This document shows positions 41,812 to 51,841 of a stretch of 64,000 nucleotides of DNA, piece by piece. The position numbers and the translations under genes are program-made. The stretch lies in the NCBI RefSeq assembly GCF_016899955.1, contig NZ_JACJJL010000009.1:90716-154715 (forward strand), given 5' to 3'. The notes under the pieces were generated by a model. That model was given only the letters and a program-made list of their open reading frames with translations, did not search any database and had not been told where the DNA came from. Every line of letters begins with the position of its first letter. Within the stretch, counting starts at the first letter, position 1. The DNA comes from Marseilla massiliensis (lineage in GTDB: Bacteria > Bacteroidota > Bacteroidia > Bacteroidales > Bacteroidaceae).

Positions 41812-44721
41812 ATGGTAAAACTACGTTCTTTCTTTATCGCCTGCATGGCATTGGCCATGACGGTGGCAGTCCATGGCAAAGACTATAAGTATCAGTCGGT
41901 GGACGGCGACATGATGAAGTCGCGGATATACAAACTTGACAACGGCCTGACGGTTTACCTCACGGTCAACAACGAGAAGCCGCGCATACAGACCTACATC
42001 GCCGTACGCACCGGAAGCCGCAACGACCCGGCCGAGACCACCGGGCTGGCTCACTATCTGGAGCACCTGATGTTTAAGGGGACAAAGGCTTTCGGAACCA
42101 CCGACTATGCGGCAGAGAAGCCACTGCTCGACGCCATCGAGGCTAAGTACGAGCACTACCGCACGCTCACCGACCCGGAACAGCGCAAGAGCTGCTACCG
42201 CGAGATAGACAGTCTGTCGCAGCTGGCGGCGCGTTTCTTCATACCCAACGAATACGACAAGCTCATGTCGTCGATAGGAGCTCAGGGCACCAACGCCTAT
42301 ACCAGCAACGACGTGACCTGTTACACCGAAGACATACCGGCAAACGAGGTGGAGAACTGGCTGCGCATACAGGCCGACAGGTTTGAGAACATGGTGATAA
42401 GGGGATTCCACACAGAGCTCGAGGCGGTGTATGAGGAGAAGAACATTTCGCTTACCGACGACTTCGGCAAGGCATACGATGCGCTGAACGCCAAGCTGTA
42501 TCCGGGCCATCCCTACGGCACGCAGACCACCATTGGCACACAAGAGCACCTGAAAAACCCGTCGATAACCAACATTAAGAACTACTTCAAGCGCTATTAT
42601 GTGCCAAACAATGTGGCAATATGCATGTCGGGCGACTTCAACCCCGACACGGTCATTGCACAGATAGACCGCTATTTCGGTTCTTGGAAGGCCGACCCCG
42701 CCCTGTCGCGACCCGAATATCCGGCATTGGCCGAGTTGACATCAGCCGTCGACACCACCGTAGTGGGGCAGGAGGCAGAGAGCCTCATGCTTGGCTGGAG
42801 GTTCAAGGGGGCGGCCGATATGCAGGCCGACACGCTCGGGGTGATATCGCTCATGCTTGCCAACGGTGAGGCGGGGCTGATGGAAACAGACCTTGAGCAA
42901 CAGATGCTCGTGCAGAGGGTGGCCGTGATGATTGACGGACACACCGACTATACGTCGATGCTTATGTTCTGCCAGCCTAAAGATGGGCAGACGCTTGAGG
43001 AGCTTCGCGCGGTCGTGCTGAAGGAAATGGGCAAGCTGAGAAGCGGCGACTTTGACGACGGACTGCTGCCGGCGGTCATCAACAACATGAAGCTGGAGTA
43101 TTACAAGCAATTGCGCGACAACGGCGCAAGGGCCAACATGTTTGTGCAAACCTTCATCCAGGGAAGGCCGTGGGCCACAGAGGTGGGGGCCATCGACCGC
43201 ATATCGAAGATTACCAAGCAGCAGATTGTGGACTTCGCACGCCGCCATCTCGGTGAAAACTATGTATGCGTGTACAAGAAAATGGGCAACGACACTACGA
43301 TAAAGAAGATAGACAAACCGCAGATAACGGCGATACCGGCCAACCGCAACTTGCAAAGCGACTTCCTGAAGGAGGTCGTGGAATCGGAGGCCAAGCCCAT
43401 ACAGCCGCGGTTCCTCGACTTTGATGCCGACCTGACGGTGACGAAGACCGGGGCCGGGGTGCCGCTGCTTTACAAGCAGAACATTGACGACGGGCTGTTT
43501 GACCTGTGCTACCGCTATGAGTTCGGCACCGAAGACGTGAAAGGCATGGACATTGCGCCAGACTATCTTTACTATATCGGCACCGACAAAAAGAGCTCAG
43601 AGCAGGTCAAGAAGGATTTCTACAGTCTGGCGTGCAACTATTCCATTGGTGTCGGGGCCGACTACGTGGAGGTCAGGTTGAGCGGTTTGAGCGAGAACAT
43701 GCCCAAGGCTGTGGCCATGCTCGACGACTTGCTGAACAACGCCAAGGGCGACGACGAATCGTTTGGGGGCTTCGTTGACATGCTGGAGAAGTCGCGTGGC
43801 GACCTCAAGACCAATCAAGACGCCAATTTCTCTTACCTGTTTGCCTATGGCAGGTATGGCCGCTACAACAGCCAGCGCAACACTCTCAGCGAGCAGGAGC
43901 TGCGCGCCGGAGGGCCACAGTTGCTTACCGGCATGCTGAAGAAGCTGGCAGGGTATGAGCATACGGTGATGTATTATGGGCCGGAAACGCAGGATAGGCT
44001 TGTCGAGGTGCTCAAGGCAGGGCGCCATCTGGCCGCCAAGCTGTCGCCGGCGCCTGTAGGCAAGGCCTACGAGATGGCGCTTACGCAAGCCAACGAGGTG
44101 ATGATTGCTCCTTATGACGCCAAGAACATATACATGGTTCAGTTCCACAACGAGGGCCGTCGGTGGCATGCCGAAGAGGCACCGGTGCAGGCTCTGTTCA
44201 ACGAATACTTCGGAGGAGGCATGAACACGGTTGTGTTCCAGGAGTTGCGCGAGTCGCGCGGACTGGCCTACAGCGCTTTCGCACGGTACAATGCACCAGC
44301 CCGCAAGAATCAGACCGAGTCGTTCTATACTTACATCATATCCCAGAATGACAAGATGATGGACTGTGTCAATGTGTTCAACAACATATTGGACGACATG
44401 CCTCAGTCGCAATCGGCATTCGACATTGCCAAGCAGAGCCTTATAAAGAAGCTGCAGAGTGAGCGCACCACGCGCTTCAACGTGCTTCGCGCCTATGTAG
44501 AGGCTCGTAACCTTGGCATTGACTATGACATCAAAGAGCGCATTTACAATGCTCTGCCTGCCATCAAGATGGCCGACGTGATAAGCTTTGAACAGCAGAA
44601 TATGGCTAAAAAGCCTTTCCGCTATATCATCCTGGGCGATGAGAAGGAGCTCGACATGGAGTCGCTCGGCAAGATTGGGCCTGTGAAGAGGCTCTCTACC
44701 GAGGAGATTTTCGGCTTCTGA
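41812..44721 (+). CDS. M16 family (pitrilysin-type) zinc metallopeptidase, exported
   Basis: A protein of 969 residues with a signal peptide (about 1-22). The inverted zinc motif HYLEH gives His81, Glu84 and His85, and a downstream 'ELEAVYEEKN' supplies the third ligand region. Two M16 halves are joined in one chain: an active N-half (about 45-480) and an inactive C-half (about 520-960). Known role of the class: degradation of peptides up to a few kilodaltons in the periplasm. It stands alone, followed by the ACTCC-rich hairpin element. Confidence 0.92.
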   Translation: MVKLRSFFIACMALAMTVAVHGKDYKYQSVDGDMMKSRIYKLDNGLTVYLTVNNEKPRIQTYIAVRTGSRNDPAETTGLAHYLEHLMFKGTKAFGTTDYAAEKPLLDAIEAKYEHYRTLTDPEQRKSCYREIDSLSQLAARFFIPNEYDKLMSSIGAQGTNAYTSNDVTCYTEDIPANEVENWLRIQADRFENMVIRGFHTELEAVYEEKNISLTDDFGKAYDALNAKLYPGHPYGTQTTIGTQEHLKNPSITNIKNYFKRYYVPNNVAICMSGDFNPDTVIAQIDRYFGSWKADPALSRPEYPALAELTSAVDTTVVGQEAESLMLGWRFKGAADMQADTLGVISLMLANGEAGLMETDLEQQMLVQRVAVMIDGHTDYTSMLMFCQPKDGQTLEELRAVVLKEMGKLRSGDFDDGLLPAVINNMKLEYYKQLRDNGARANMFVQTFIQGRPWATEVGAIDRISKITKQQIVDFARRHLGENYVCVYKKMGNDTTIKKIDKPQITAIPANRNLQSDFLKEVVESEAKPIQPRFLDFDADLTVTKTGAGVPLLYKQNIDDGLFDLCYRYEFGTEDVKGMDIAPDYLYYIGTDKKSSEQVKKDFYSLACNYSIGVGADYVEVRLSGLSENMPKAVAMLDDLLNNAKGDDESFGGFVDMLEKSRGDLKTNQDANFSYLFAYGRYGRYNSQRNTLSEQELRAGGPQLLTGMLKKLAGYEHTVMYYGPETQDRLVEVLKAGRHLAAKLSPAPVGKAYEMALTQANEVMIAPYDAKNIYMVQFHNEGRRWHAEEAPVQALFNEYFGGGMNTVVFQELRESRGLAYSAFARYNAPARKNQTESFYTYIISQNDKMMDCVNVFNNILDDMPQSQSAFDIAKQSLIKKLQSERTTRFNVLRAYVEARNLGIDYDIKERIYNALPAIKMADVISFEQQNMAKKPFRYIILGDEKELDMESLGKIGPVKRLSTEEIFGF

Positions 44722-44743
44722 ACGGCGGAAAATGTGAGCCGTT

Positions 44744-44950
44744 GACAGTGGAGTTGGGGGTTATGGGGAGTTAAGTGAAGTTAGAAGGAGTTAGAGGACA
44801 TTGGTATTCGACAAGCAACTATGCAGTCTGAAGCCATCGTCTTCTACCTCCCCATAAATCCTTCTGACTCCCCATAACTCCCAACTCCGCAGTCAATGTC
44901 CATCGTCTTCTAACTCCCTGTAACTCCTTCTGACTTCTTCTAACTCCCAA
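44744..44950. repeat. ACTCC-rich intergenic hairpin element
   Basis: The arms 44744-44771 and 44867-44894 pair at 25 of 28 positions (core GGAGTTGGG, then GTTATGGGGAGT on one side). A further direct repeat is 44834-44870 versus 44900-44936 (CCATCGTCTTCTA ... CTTCTGACT). The region is dominated by AACTCC/GGAGTT words about 10-11 bp apart. It lies between convergent genes ending at 44721 and 45008. Confidence 0.75.
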
Positions 44951-45007
44951 TAATTATAAAACCGCCTTTTGCACGGCCTTTTGGGCATAGAGAAACAATC
45001 CGGGTCG

Positions 45008-46108
45008 TCAGTTGTTCACTTCGACAATCTTGGTTGGTGCCTGCTCCTTGTTGCGTCGGTTGGTTACGGTTACCACAGCCTGGGCAAGGTTGATGAATGC
45101 CAGTCCGGTGATGGTTTCCGAGTTGCAAGCGGCGGGTTGTCCAGCGTCGCCGCTCTCACAGATGCTCTGAACAAGCGGAATCTGGGCCAGCAGCGGCAGG
45201 TCCATCTCCTTGGCCAGCGCCTTGCATCCCTCGTGGCCGAAGATATAGTACTTGTTTTCGGGCAGTTCGGCAGGCGTAAACCACGCCATGTTCTCGACAA
45301 GTCCCAGTATCGGCACGTTCACCTTGTCGTTTTTGTACATGTCGATGCCCTTGCGAGCGTCGGCCAATGCCACGTTTTGCGGCGTACTTACTATCACCGC
45401 GCCCGTTATGGCCAGCGTTTGCAGCAGGGTGAGGTGTATGTCGCTTGTGCCGGGAGGGGTGTCGAGGATGAAGTAGTCGAGCTCTCCCCAGTCGGCATCG
45501 GCTATCAACTGCTTTAGCGCGTTAGACGCCATGCCGCCGCGCCAGAGCGTCGCGGTGTCGGGATTGACAAAGAAGCCGATGCTGAGCAGCTTCACTCCGT
45601 ATTTCTCTATGGGCTCAATGAGTTGCCTGCCGTCTTTTTCCACGGCATACGGCCTGGCGTCTTCAACGTTGAACATCTTTGGCATCGACGGGCCGAAGAT
45701 GTCGGCATCGAGCAGCCCGACCTTGTAGCCGAGCCGTGCCAGGGCTATTGCCAGGTTGGCGGCCACGGTGCTTTTGCCCACTCCTCCCTTGCCGGAGCTT
45801 ACTGCAATGATGTTTTTCACCTGCGGCAACAGCTTGCCCACCTCCGGCCTTGGCTTCGACCTGAACTCTGTGGTGATGCTTACCTGCACGTCTTTGCCTA
45901 CGTGGTAGTGTATGGCGGCCTCGGCGGCCTTGACCGTTGACTTAAGAAACGGGTCGGTGTCTCGCGGGAAAATCAGTGAGAACGACACCGACATGCCGTC
46001 TATTCTGATGTTGTCGGCCACCATGTCGCTCTCTACGAGGTTCTTCTTCGTGCCGGCATAGGTCACTGTTGCCAGCGCGTCGAGTATGAGTTTCGGATAA
46101 AGTGTCAT
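45008..46108 (-). CDS. mrp: Mrp/NBP35-type iron-sulfur carrier P-loop ATPase
   Basis: A protein of 366 residues from ATG 46108 (MTLYPKLIL); the frame continues 46 codons upstream, but that part is not conserved-looking and is probably untranslated. A short N-terminal MIP18-like domain (about 1-85) precedes the MinD-like ATPase with deviant Walker A GKGGVGKST (106-114) and 'DTPPGTSDIHLTL'. Family role: binding and transfer of Fe-S clusters to apoproteins. It stands alone on the minus strand. Confidence 0.93.
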   Translation of the reverse strand: MTLYPKLILDALATVTYAGTKKNLVESDMVADNIRIDGMSVSFSLIFPRDTDPFLKSTVKAAEAAIHYHVGKDVQVSITTEFRSKPRPEVGKLLPQVKNIIAVSSGKGGVGKSTVAANLAIALARLGYKVGLLDADIFGPSMPKMFNVEDARPYAVEKDGRQLIEPIEKYGVKLLSIGFFVNPDTATLWRGGMASNALKQLIADADWGELDYFILDTPPGTSDIHLTLLQTLAITGAVIVSTPQNVALADARKGIDMYKNDKVNVPILGLVENMAWFTPAELPENKYYIFGHEGCKALAKEMDLPLLAQIPLVQSICESGDAGQPAACNSETITGLAFINLAQAVVTVTNRRNKEQAPTKIVEVNN

Positions 46109-46548
46109 ATTCTTTGCTATATGGTTCTTGGTTATTTGGATTGCAAATATTGTGCCGAAAGGCCATGCCACGGCCCGGTTTTTGCATCCGTAGGGTTGTT
46201 TTCTGTGTTTTGCGGCATGGTTTAGCCTGCATGGCCAAACAGTCATACAGTCATTTTCAGCATGTCACAGGTGGGATGTAGCGGTGCCGGCCTTGTTTTC
46301 CTGATTCTTTACAAATGCGCTGCCGGTTGACCAGCCGGCCCGTCCCGAATTGCCGGACGGGCCGTATTGGCGTTTGATATGGGCCGTTTGGGGTTACAAT
46401 ACGGACTGTTTCGGAGCTTGAAACGGCATGTTTGGCACGGGGCTGAGCCACAGGCCGTTATGCCGTATGGCTGTCGCTGTGAATAAACATTACACGGGCG
46501 GGAGCGCCCTTCCTGGTCGCCGTTGCCGGCCTGTGGGCCGCCCTGGGG
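46109..46548. other. 440-bp non-coding stretch
   Basis: It contains the modular repeat array R5 (46340-46442). A poor -7-like AATATTTG on the minus strand (46144-46151) could serve mrp. Otherwise nothing is seen. Confidence 0.5.
46340..46442. repeat. 22-bp modular intergenic repeat array R5
   Basis: Units are visible around GGACGGGCCGTATTGG, ATGGGCCGTTTGG, AATACGGACTGTTTCGG and AAACGGCATGTTTGG, with roughly 20-23 bp spacing. Confidence 0.6.
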
Positions 46549-46935
46549 TTATGATGCTATTGTGTTGTCGACTTTCTGCTTCACTGTGGCTTTCTCCATC
46601 TGGTTGCAGTATCGCTTGCATTGGTCGCAGATGTTGTAACCGAGCATAGCCCCGAGGATGAAATCCTTTTCAGGCGAGAGTTCGTAGAGCGGGCAGTTGA
46701 CAAGGTGCTTTATAACCTCTATGCACTCGCTCTTTCCGAAAAACAGGTTGACGCTGTTGCGGCCGGCAGGCTGTATCAGGTAGGCTATGCCCTGGCTGTT
46801 GAGCCGCCGTATGGCAAAGTCTTCATACTTCTTGTTCATTGTGTACAGCACCATTTGCCTTACTCCTTTCTTGAACTCGTAGACATGGTTGAGGAACACT
46901 TTCAGTTCCACGGGGTTTATGTTTGCAGTTTTCAT
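46549..46935 (-). CDS. DUF2023 family protein
   Basis: A protein of 128 residues matching DUF2023 over most of its length ('NPVELKVFLNHVYEFKKGVR', then 'IAYLIQPAGRNSVNLFFG'). The C-terminal part has a cysteine cluster 'YNICDQCKRYC' that could bind metal. The family's function is not established. It stands alone with a complete promoter (47002-47032). Confidence 0.85.
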   Translation of the reverse strand: MKTANINPVELKVFLNHVYEFKKGVRQMVLYTMNKKYEDFAIRRLNSQGIAYLIQPAGRNSVNLFFGKSECIEVIKHLVNCPLYELSPEKDFILGAMLGYNICDQCKRYCNQMEKATVKQKVDNTIAS

Positions 46936-47001
46936 AAGCTAAGTGTCATTTTGCTGGCCGCCGGCGTGTGGCGGCACTTTTTTCACGTCGGTTTCCGTTT
47001 G

Positions 47002-47032
47002 CAAAACTAACTGAAAACTGCCGATTGCGCAA
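47002..47032 (-). promoter_or_regulatory. Promoter of the DUF2023 gene
   Basis: On the minus strand TTG (47030-47032), exactly 20 bases, then TAGTTTTG (47002-47009). The start codon is 66 bp beyond. Confidence 0.65.
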
Positions 47033-47073
47033 TACCTAAAAGTTATGAAAAGGCGTGGCAGGGCCTCGTCTTG

Positions 47074-48351
47074 TCACTCAACATACCTGCCGAGCCTTAT
47101 CTTCCGGGCCAGCAACTCGTCGTCGGGTGCTTGCCTTGCGGCCTCCTTCCAATAGCCCATGGCAACCTCTTTTCTGTATTCCTCGTCTGTGAAAAACCGG
47201 TCGCCGTCCTTTCCCTCGGCGTTTTCCATGAGCATGGCTATGTCTCCTGCAATCTCGAGCAGGCCGGGCGTTTCTTCGCTGGGGTCGTAGATGGTAGGCC
47301 CGAGCCATTCCCATGCTCCCCAGTAGTCTTTCTTCTTGTATAGAATGATGGCCTTGGTGCGTTTGTAGTAGTCGTGTTCCGGAAATGTGGCAAGGGTGGC
47401 CTCGTTCATGAGCGTGGCCTGCGTGAGGTCTGTTTTGTGTATGGCCATTGCGAGCGCAGACATGTTTATCGCGTCGCACATTTTTATGTCGAGCAGCTCA
47501 ACGGCCTTGCTGATGCTGTCGATGCCTGCCGAGTCGCCCTCGGCAAGCATCATCCTTCCCAGCGCAACCAGGTTGATGGTGGCATAGATGGTGTCTTTCC
47601 TGATGTCCGTTTTCATTGTCCCTTTTTTTAAAAGAGTCATGGCAGCCTTGTTGTTGCCGCGCTTCATTTGCTCTACGCTGGTTAGAAAGGTGTACAGCTG
47701 GTCGTCGGTTGTGGCTGCCGGGGCCCTCCTCATGGCTCGCGCCACTGCCGCCGTGTCGCCCTTGGCGTGTTCAGTCCTTACAAGGTCGACCCATCCGGCT
47801 GTGATGCCGGCTGCTGCTGCGAAGCAATAGTTGCTTTCAGCTAAGTCGGGCACTGTTATTTCGATGTCGCCAAGAATATAAGTGACGGTGGTTAGCGACC
47901 GTCCCAGTATGTAATTGATGACACAGTTTGCCGCTATGAAGTATGATGCGTAGACAAAGACCAGCGTCAGCAGCGGTGCGGCCACACGCTTCATTACGAG
48001 CGGAATGGCTGCCGTCAGCAAAAGGGCCGTGGCGGCTGCAGCCAGTGCCAGTGGTATTTCGTTTCTCGTCAGGTAGACAATTAATGGGAGTATTGGCGGG
48101 ATGAAGGCCACCGAGGTGTATGAAAAGCCGGTGCCACGGGCTTGGTCGATCTTTCTCATCCGCGCGTATAGAATACTGCAGGCTACCAGTAAGGCGGTCG
48201 ATATAGTGAGGCAAATGTCATTGGCCCGCTGTCCATCAGTCCTAATATATTCAAGCATGGATGAAACGGGGGGGATGATGCAATATAATACTGCGCAGCC
48301 GCCGGAAATGATAAGATAGTCTTGCGAGGTGTCGTTATCTTGAACATTCAT
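47074..48351 (-). CDS. Membrane protein with helical-repeat C-terminal half, function unknown
   Basis: A protein of 425 residues. The N-terminal 180 residues contain about five hydrophobic segments (for instance 'ICLTISTALLVACSILYA', 'LALAAAATALLLTAAIPLV'). The rest is soluble and helical, with TPR-like periodicity ('YTFLTSVEQMKRGNNKAAM', 'EDSMCD'-like turns absent). It resembles Bacteroidetes DUF6057-type proteins, but I am not certain. No partner gene is adjacent. Confidence 0.6.
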   Translation of the reverse strand: MNVQDNDTSQDYLIISGGCAVLYCIIPPVSSMLEYIRTDGQRANDICLTISTALLVACSILYARMRKIDQARGTGFSYTSVAFIPPILPLIVYLTRNEIPLALAAAATALLLTAAIPLVMKRVAAPLLTLVFVYASYFIAANCVINYILGRSLTTVTYILGDIEITVPDLAESNYCFAAAAGITAGWVDLVRTEHAKGDTAAVARAMRRAPAATTDDQLYTFLTSVEQMKRGNNKAAMTLLKKGTMKTDIRKDTIYATINLVALGRMMLAEGDSAGIDSISKAVELLDIKMCDAINMSALAMAIHKTDLTQATLMNEATLATFPEHDYYKRTKAIILYKKKDYWGAWEWLGPTIYDPSEETPGLLEIAGDIAMLMENAEGKDGDRFFTDEEYRKEVAMGYWKEAARQAPDDELLARKIRLGRYVE

Positions 48352-48910
48352 TGTTTTCGTCAGTATCTTACTTTGTTATGCTGTTTCATGACTTGAGGTT
48401 GCCTTGCCCGTGCTGTTCTGAGTCGGGTGTGTTGTTGCTGAAGCGGTAGGCGTTGTGGCGACAAATAGTAATCACAGGTCATGAGTTTCGTTTTCTGTAT
48501 CATGTCATTATGGCCGGCCTTGCGTTCGGGATGCGCGGCGACGACGGCCGTTGTGAGGCCTGGGCTGTGGCCTTGCCGTTGGTCTTGGGTGTTGGTAGGC
48601 TGGCCGCGCCAATGCTTGGCGGGCGGTCTTGCCGGTTAGTGGCTGTTGCCCCTTGCGCCCCTTCCGGGTGTTTCCTCACGTCCCGTCATGTCGGCGGCGC
48701 TCATCGTCGGCCTCGGCCGTGGTGTAGTTTGTTTATTGTCATTTTCCTATTAGGCGTGGCTGTGTGGCGCATGTCATGGGAGTAGATGTGGCAGCCTGAT
48801 GCTTCCCGTGTTCAGCCTGCCTGCCTTTGCTACGGTGGCGATGTTCTGCTGATGCCATGTCCAGGCCGGATGCTCCCAAGGGAAGCGCAGTCCGGTCTGT
48901 GGCTGGTGGT
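48352..48910. other. 559-bp non-coding stretch
   Basis: Downstream of trmB and upstream of the membrane-protein gene (both minus). I see no repeat array, RNA gene or convincing promoter in it. Confidence 0.5.
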
Positions 48911-49681
48911 TCATTTGCTCGTCGACAGCCCGCTTCGCTTGGTGCGCTTGTAGCTGCGGTACTCGTCGAGCGGTATCTCAACGTCAGGCTCTTCGAGCGT
49001 GCCGGAGTGTGGCAACCTGAACTTCATGTAGCGTATATTGAGCCCGCGGTCAATCCATTGCGCCTCGTAGTAGGTCTGTATCGATAGAATCTTGCGCGTC
49101 TCGGGGTCAATGCCGTCGGTGTGGTAGAGGTCTTCGGTGCGGAAAAGCAGCGGCAACCGGTTGCGCTCCACCATGTAAGTGGTGTATGTGAACAGGAAGT
49201 TCGAGTCGGTCTTCAGGTGTATTATGCCTCCGTCTGCCAGGAAATGGCGGTAGCGTTCCATGAACGAGGTGCTGCTGAGCCGCTTCCTCGGGTTCTTCAT
49301 CTGCGGGTCGCTGAACGTCAGCCATATCTCCTGCACTTCGCCGGGGGCAAAGAACCGGTCTATGATTTCTATGTTGGTGCGCAGGAAGGCCGCGTTGCTT
49401 AGTCCCTCGTCGAGCGCCTGCTTGGCCCCGGTGTGCATGCGTGCGCCCTTGATGTCGACGCCGATGAAGTTTACTTCGGGGTATAGCTTGGCCAGGCCGA
49501 CGGTGTATTCGCCTTTGCCGCAGCCCAGTTCGAGCACTATCGGGTTCTGGTTGTGGAAGTAGTCTTCGCGCCATCGTCCCCTCATCTCAAACGTTACGCC
49601 TTCCATGGCGGAGTAAGGGAACTGGAAAACGTTGCTGAACGTCTCCATCTCGGCGAACTTCTGTAGTTTTCCTTTGCTCAT
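48911..49681 (-). CDS. trmB: tRNA (guanine-N7-)-methyltransferase
   Basis: A protein of 256 residues from ATG 49681; this start gives [20 protein letters not shown], which matches the usual N-terminus, while the longer frame adds 15 unlikely residues. The SAM site is [10 protein letters not shown], and '[17 protein letters not shown]', '[16 protein letters not shown]' and '[12 protein letters not shown]' are TrmB signatures. Reaction: N7-methylation of G46 in tRNA. Confidence 0.96.
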   Translation of the reverse strand: MSKGKLQKFAEMETFSNVFQFPYSAMEGVTFEMRGRWREDYFHNQNPIVLELGCGKGEYTVGLAKLYPEVNFIGVDIKGARMHTGAKQALDEGLSNAAFLRTNIEIIDRFFAPGEVQEIWLTFSDPQMKNPRKRLSSTSFMERYRHFLADGGIIHLKTDSNFLFTYTTYMVERNRLPLLFRTEDLYHTDGIDPETRKILSIQTYYEAQWIDRGLNIRYMKFRLPHSGTLEEPDVEIPLDEYRSYKRTKRSGLSTSK

Positions 49682-49703
49682 TGTTGTTGTCGGGTAAGTA
49701 GGG

Positions 49704-49750
49704 GAAAGGCCGCTTCCGGGGTACATTTGATACTTCGGCGGCGGCCTTTC
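49704..49750 (-). terminator. Hairpin terminator between ferritin and trmB
   Basis: Perfect 10-bp arms, GAAAGGCCGC (49704-49713) and GCGGCCTTTC (49741-49750), lie 25 bp after the ferritin stop (minus direction). Confidence 0.65.
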
Positions 49751-49775
49751 GTTATTTCTGGAAAATGTTTATGCC

Positions 49776-50297
49776 TTATTGGGCAGATGCCAGCGGTGCT
49801 GCCTGGGTGTAGGTGCGTGCCCCCAGTTCCTTGTCGAGCATGTACAGACCGTAGCCGTTGTCCTGTATCATCTTGAGGTTGTCAATGATGTTCTGGGCCG
49901 TTTCCTCCTCTTCAACCTGCTCGTCGATAAACCATTTCAGAGCGCTTTGGGTTGCATAGTCCTTCTCGGCGGCTGTCAGTGCGAACAGTTCGTTGATGAG
50001 TGCCGTTACCTTCTGCTCGTGGGCGAGGGTGCTCTCGAACACGTCGAGTAGCGATTTCCACTCCGTGGGAACGGCATCTATCGGCTTAAGGGTAACCGTG
50101 CCGCCGCGCTGGATGACGTAGTTGAAGAATATCTTTGCATGGTCTTGCTCCTCCTGGAACTGCACTTCATACCACTTGCCCATGCCCGGCTTGCCGTTTG
50201 AATGGCAGTATGCGGCCATGGAGAGGTATAGGTAAGCCGACCATAATTCGGCGTTGATCTGCGCGTTGAGCGCCTCTTCAATCTTTTTGCTTAACAT
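49776..50297 (-). CDS. ftnA: Bacterial non-haem ferritin
   Basis: A protein of 173 residues with the full ferroxidase set in the standard numbering: Glu17, Glu50, His53, Glu94, Gln127 and Glu130. Reaction: oxidation and storage of ferrous iron in a 24-mer shell. It lies 50 bp after the branched-chain aminotransferase stop on the same strand and has no clear TAnnTTTG box of its own in that gap, so it may be co-transcribed. Confidence 0.96.
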   Translation of the reverse strand: MLSKKIEEALNAQINAELWSAYLYLSMAAYCHSNGKPGMGKWYEVQFQEEQDHAKIFFNYVIQRGGTVTLKPIDAVPTEWKSLLDVFESTLAHEQKVTALINELFALTAAEKDYATQSALKWFIDEQVEEEETAQNIIDNLKMIQDNGYGLYMLDKELGARTYTQAAPLASAQ

Positions 50298-50347
50298 AAT
50301 GATATGTATTTAAAGTTGAGTTGTGTTGTTGTTTGTATGTTGGCGTG

Positions 50348-51370
50348 TCATTCTATCACTACTTTTGTCCACCCGTGCTTGTCTTCTTCCGTTCCGTATT
50401 GTATTCCGCGGAGGTGGTTGTAGAGCCTGGTGGATATCGGTCCGGGCTTTCCGTCGGTGCTGAACGTGTATCGTTTGCCCGTGTCAAGGTCGTCGATGTA
50501 TGATATTGGCGATATCACGGCTGCTGTTCCGCATGCTCCGGCTTCCTCGAATGTCTCGAGTTCCTCTTCGGGTATGTGCCTTCGCTCGACTGTCATGCCG
50601 AAGTCTTCGGCCAGTTGCATCAGGCTTTTGTTCGTGATGCTGGGCAGTATGCTGCTCGACTTCGGCGTCACGTAGGTGTTGTTCTTTATTCCGAAGAAGT
50701 TGGCGGCGCCGCATTCGTCCATGTATTTCTTCTCTTTAGCGTCGAGGTAGAACTCACATGCGTAGCCTTTCTCGTGGGCTATGCTGTTGGCTTTCATCGA
50801 GGCTGCATAGTTGCCGCCCACCTTGTAGCATCCCGTTCCGAGCGGGGCGGCGCGGTCGTAGTCGCGTATGATGACGTAGGGGTTGGTAGAGAACCCGCCT
50901 TTGAAGTACGGGCCCACTGGCGTTACGAATATCATGAACAGGTATTCAGACGCTGGGTGCACACCCACTTGTGCCGACATGCCCACGAGCAGGGGGCGTA
51001 TGTAGAGCGTGGCACCGCTTTCGTAGGTCGGTATGTACTCTTGGTTGAGGCGCACCACCTTCTTTACCATGTCCTCGAACAGTTCCGTCGGCACTTCGGG
51101 CATGAGTATTCCGCGGCATGTCGACTGCAGCCTTGCTGCGTTCTCATCCATGCGGAACACGCGCACCTTGCCGTCGGGGCACCTGTATGCCTTCAGTCCT
51201 TCGAAGGCTTCTTGCCCATAATGCAGGCAGGTGGCTGCCATGTGCATCTTTATGTACTCGTCGGAGCAGACCTCAATCTCGCCCCATTGCCCGTCGCGGT
51301 AGTAGCACCGCACGTTGTAGTCAGTCGGAACATATCCGAAAGACAGGCTTCCCCAGTCAATGTTCTTCAT
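50348..51370 (-). CDS. ilvE: Branched-chain amino-acid aminotransferase
   Basis: A protein of 340 residues from ATG 51370 (MKNIDWGSLSFGY); the longer frame would begin inside the promoter and is rejected. It is a fold-type IV PLP enzyme of the eukaryote-like BCAT group: the PLP lysine lies in 'CYKVGGNYAASM', with 'LHYGQEAFEGLKAY' and 'EAGACGTAAVISPI' as further signatures. Reaction: interconversion of Leu/Ile/Val and their 2-oxo acids. Confidence 0.96.
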   Translation of the reverse strand: MKNIDWGSLSFGYVPTDYNVRCYYRDGQWGEIEVCSDEYIKMHMAATCLHYGQEAFEGLKAYRCPDGKVRVFRMDENAARLQSTCRGILMPEVPTELFEDMVKKVVRLNQEYIPTYESGATLYIRPLLVGMSAQVGVHPASEYLFMIFVTPVGPYFKGGFSTNPYVIIRDYDRAAPLGTGCYKVGGNYAASMKANSIAHEKGYACEFYLDAKEKKYMDECGAANFFGIKNNTYVTPKSSSILPSITNKSLMQLAEDFGMTVERRHIPEEELETFEEAGACGTAAVISPISYIDDLDTGKRYTFSTDGKPGPISTRLYNHLRGIQYGTEEDKHGWTKVVIE

Positions 51371-51475
51371 ATTATGACTTGTTAATGTGAATCCTACCCG
51401 GCCTTTGCCCGTGTGTGGCTGCTGTGCGTCGGTTGGCGCCTTGCGCCTTGCGGCAGGCCAGTCGTTTACCAAAGG

Positions 51476-51506
51476 CAAAGGTAATCAAAATATTGAACGA
51501 TAGCAA
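51476..51506 (-). promoter_or_regulatory. Promoter of ilvE
   Basis: On the minus strand TTG (51504-51506), 20 bases, TACCTTTG (51476-51483). The leader to the ATG at 51370 is about 100 nt. Confidence 0.7.
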
Positions 51507-51637
51507 CTAAAAGGGTACAAAAATCTGAAAATGACGTGAACTTTTCTTTGTTGGTGTCCGGTTGCCGCCCTGCTGTCGGCCTTCCCCCGTCAGTATGGGG
51601 CTTTGCGTGGTTGCCGTCAGGCGCCAGTGTCGGTGGC

Positions 51638-51841
51638 TCACTCTTTTCCGCCGTCGCTTTCCAGTATGTCCTTTATCTCCTTGTCGGTCTTGGTGAGCTT
51701 GGCTTTGCACAGCTTTATCAGCTGTTGTGCGCGGCGTAGTTGCTCGCCGAGCGAGTCGATGTCGGGCTCTTCGTTTTCCATTCGTGCCACAATGCGTTCC
51801 AGTTCGCGCATGGCTTCTTCGTATTTCATGTCGTTCTTCAT
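51638..51841 (-). CDS. xseB: Exodeoxyribonuclease VII small subunit
   Basis: A protein of 67 residues with the family core 'MKYEEAMRELERIVARMEN' and 'SLGEQLRRAQQLIKLCKAKL'. Its ATG overlaps the xseA stop by four bases, so translation is coupled. It is the partner of the XseA catalytic subunit in single-strand exonuclease VII. Confidence 0.95.
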   Translation of the reverse strand: MKNDMKYEEAMRELERIVARMENEEPDIDSLGEQLRRAQQLIKLCKAKLTKTDKEIKDILESDGGKE

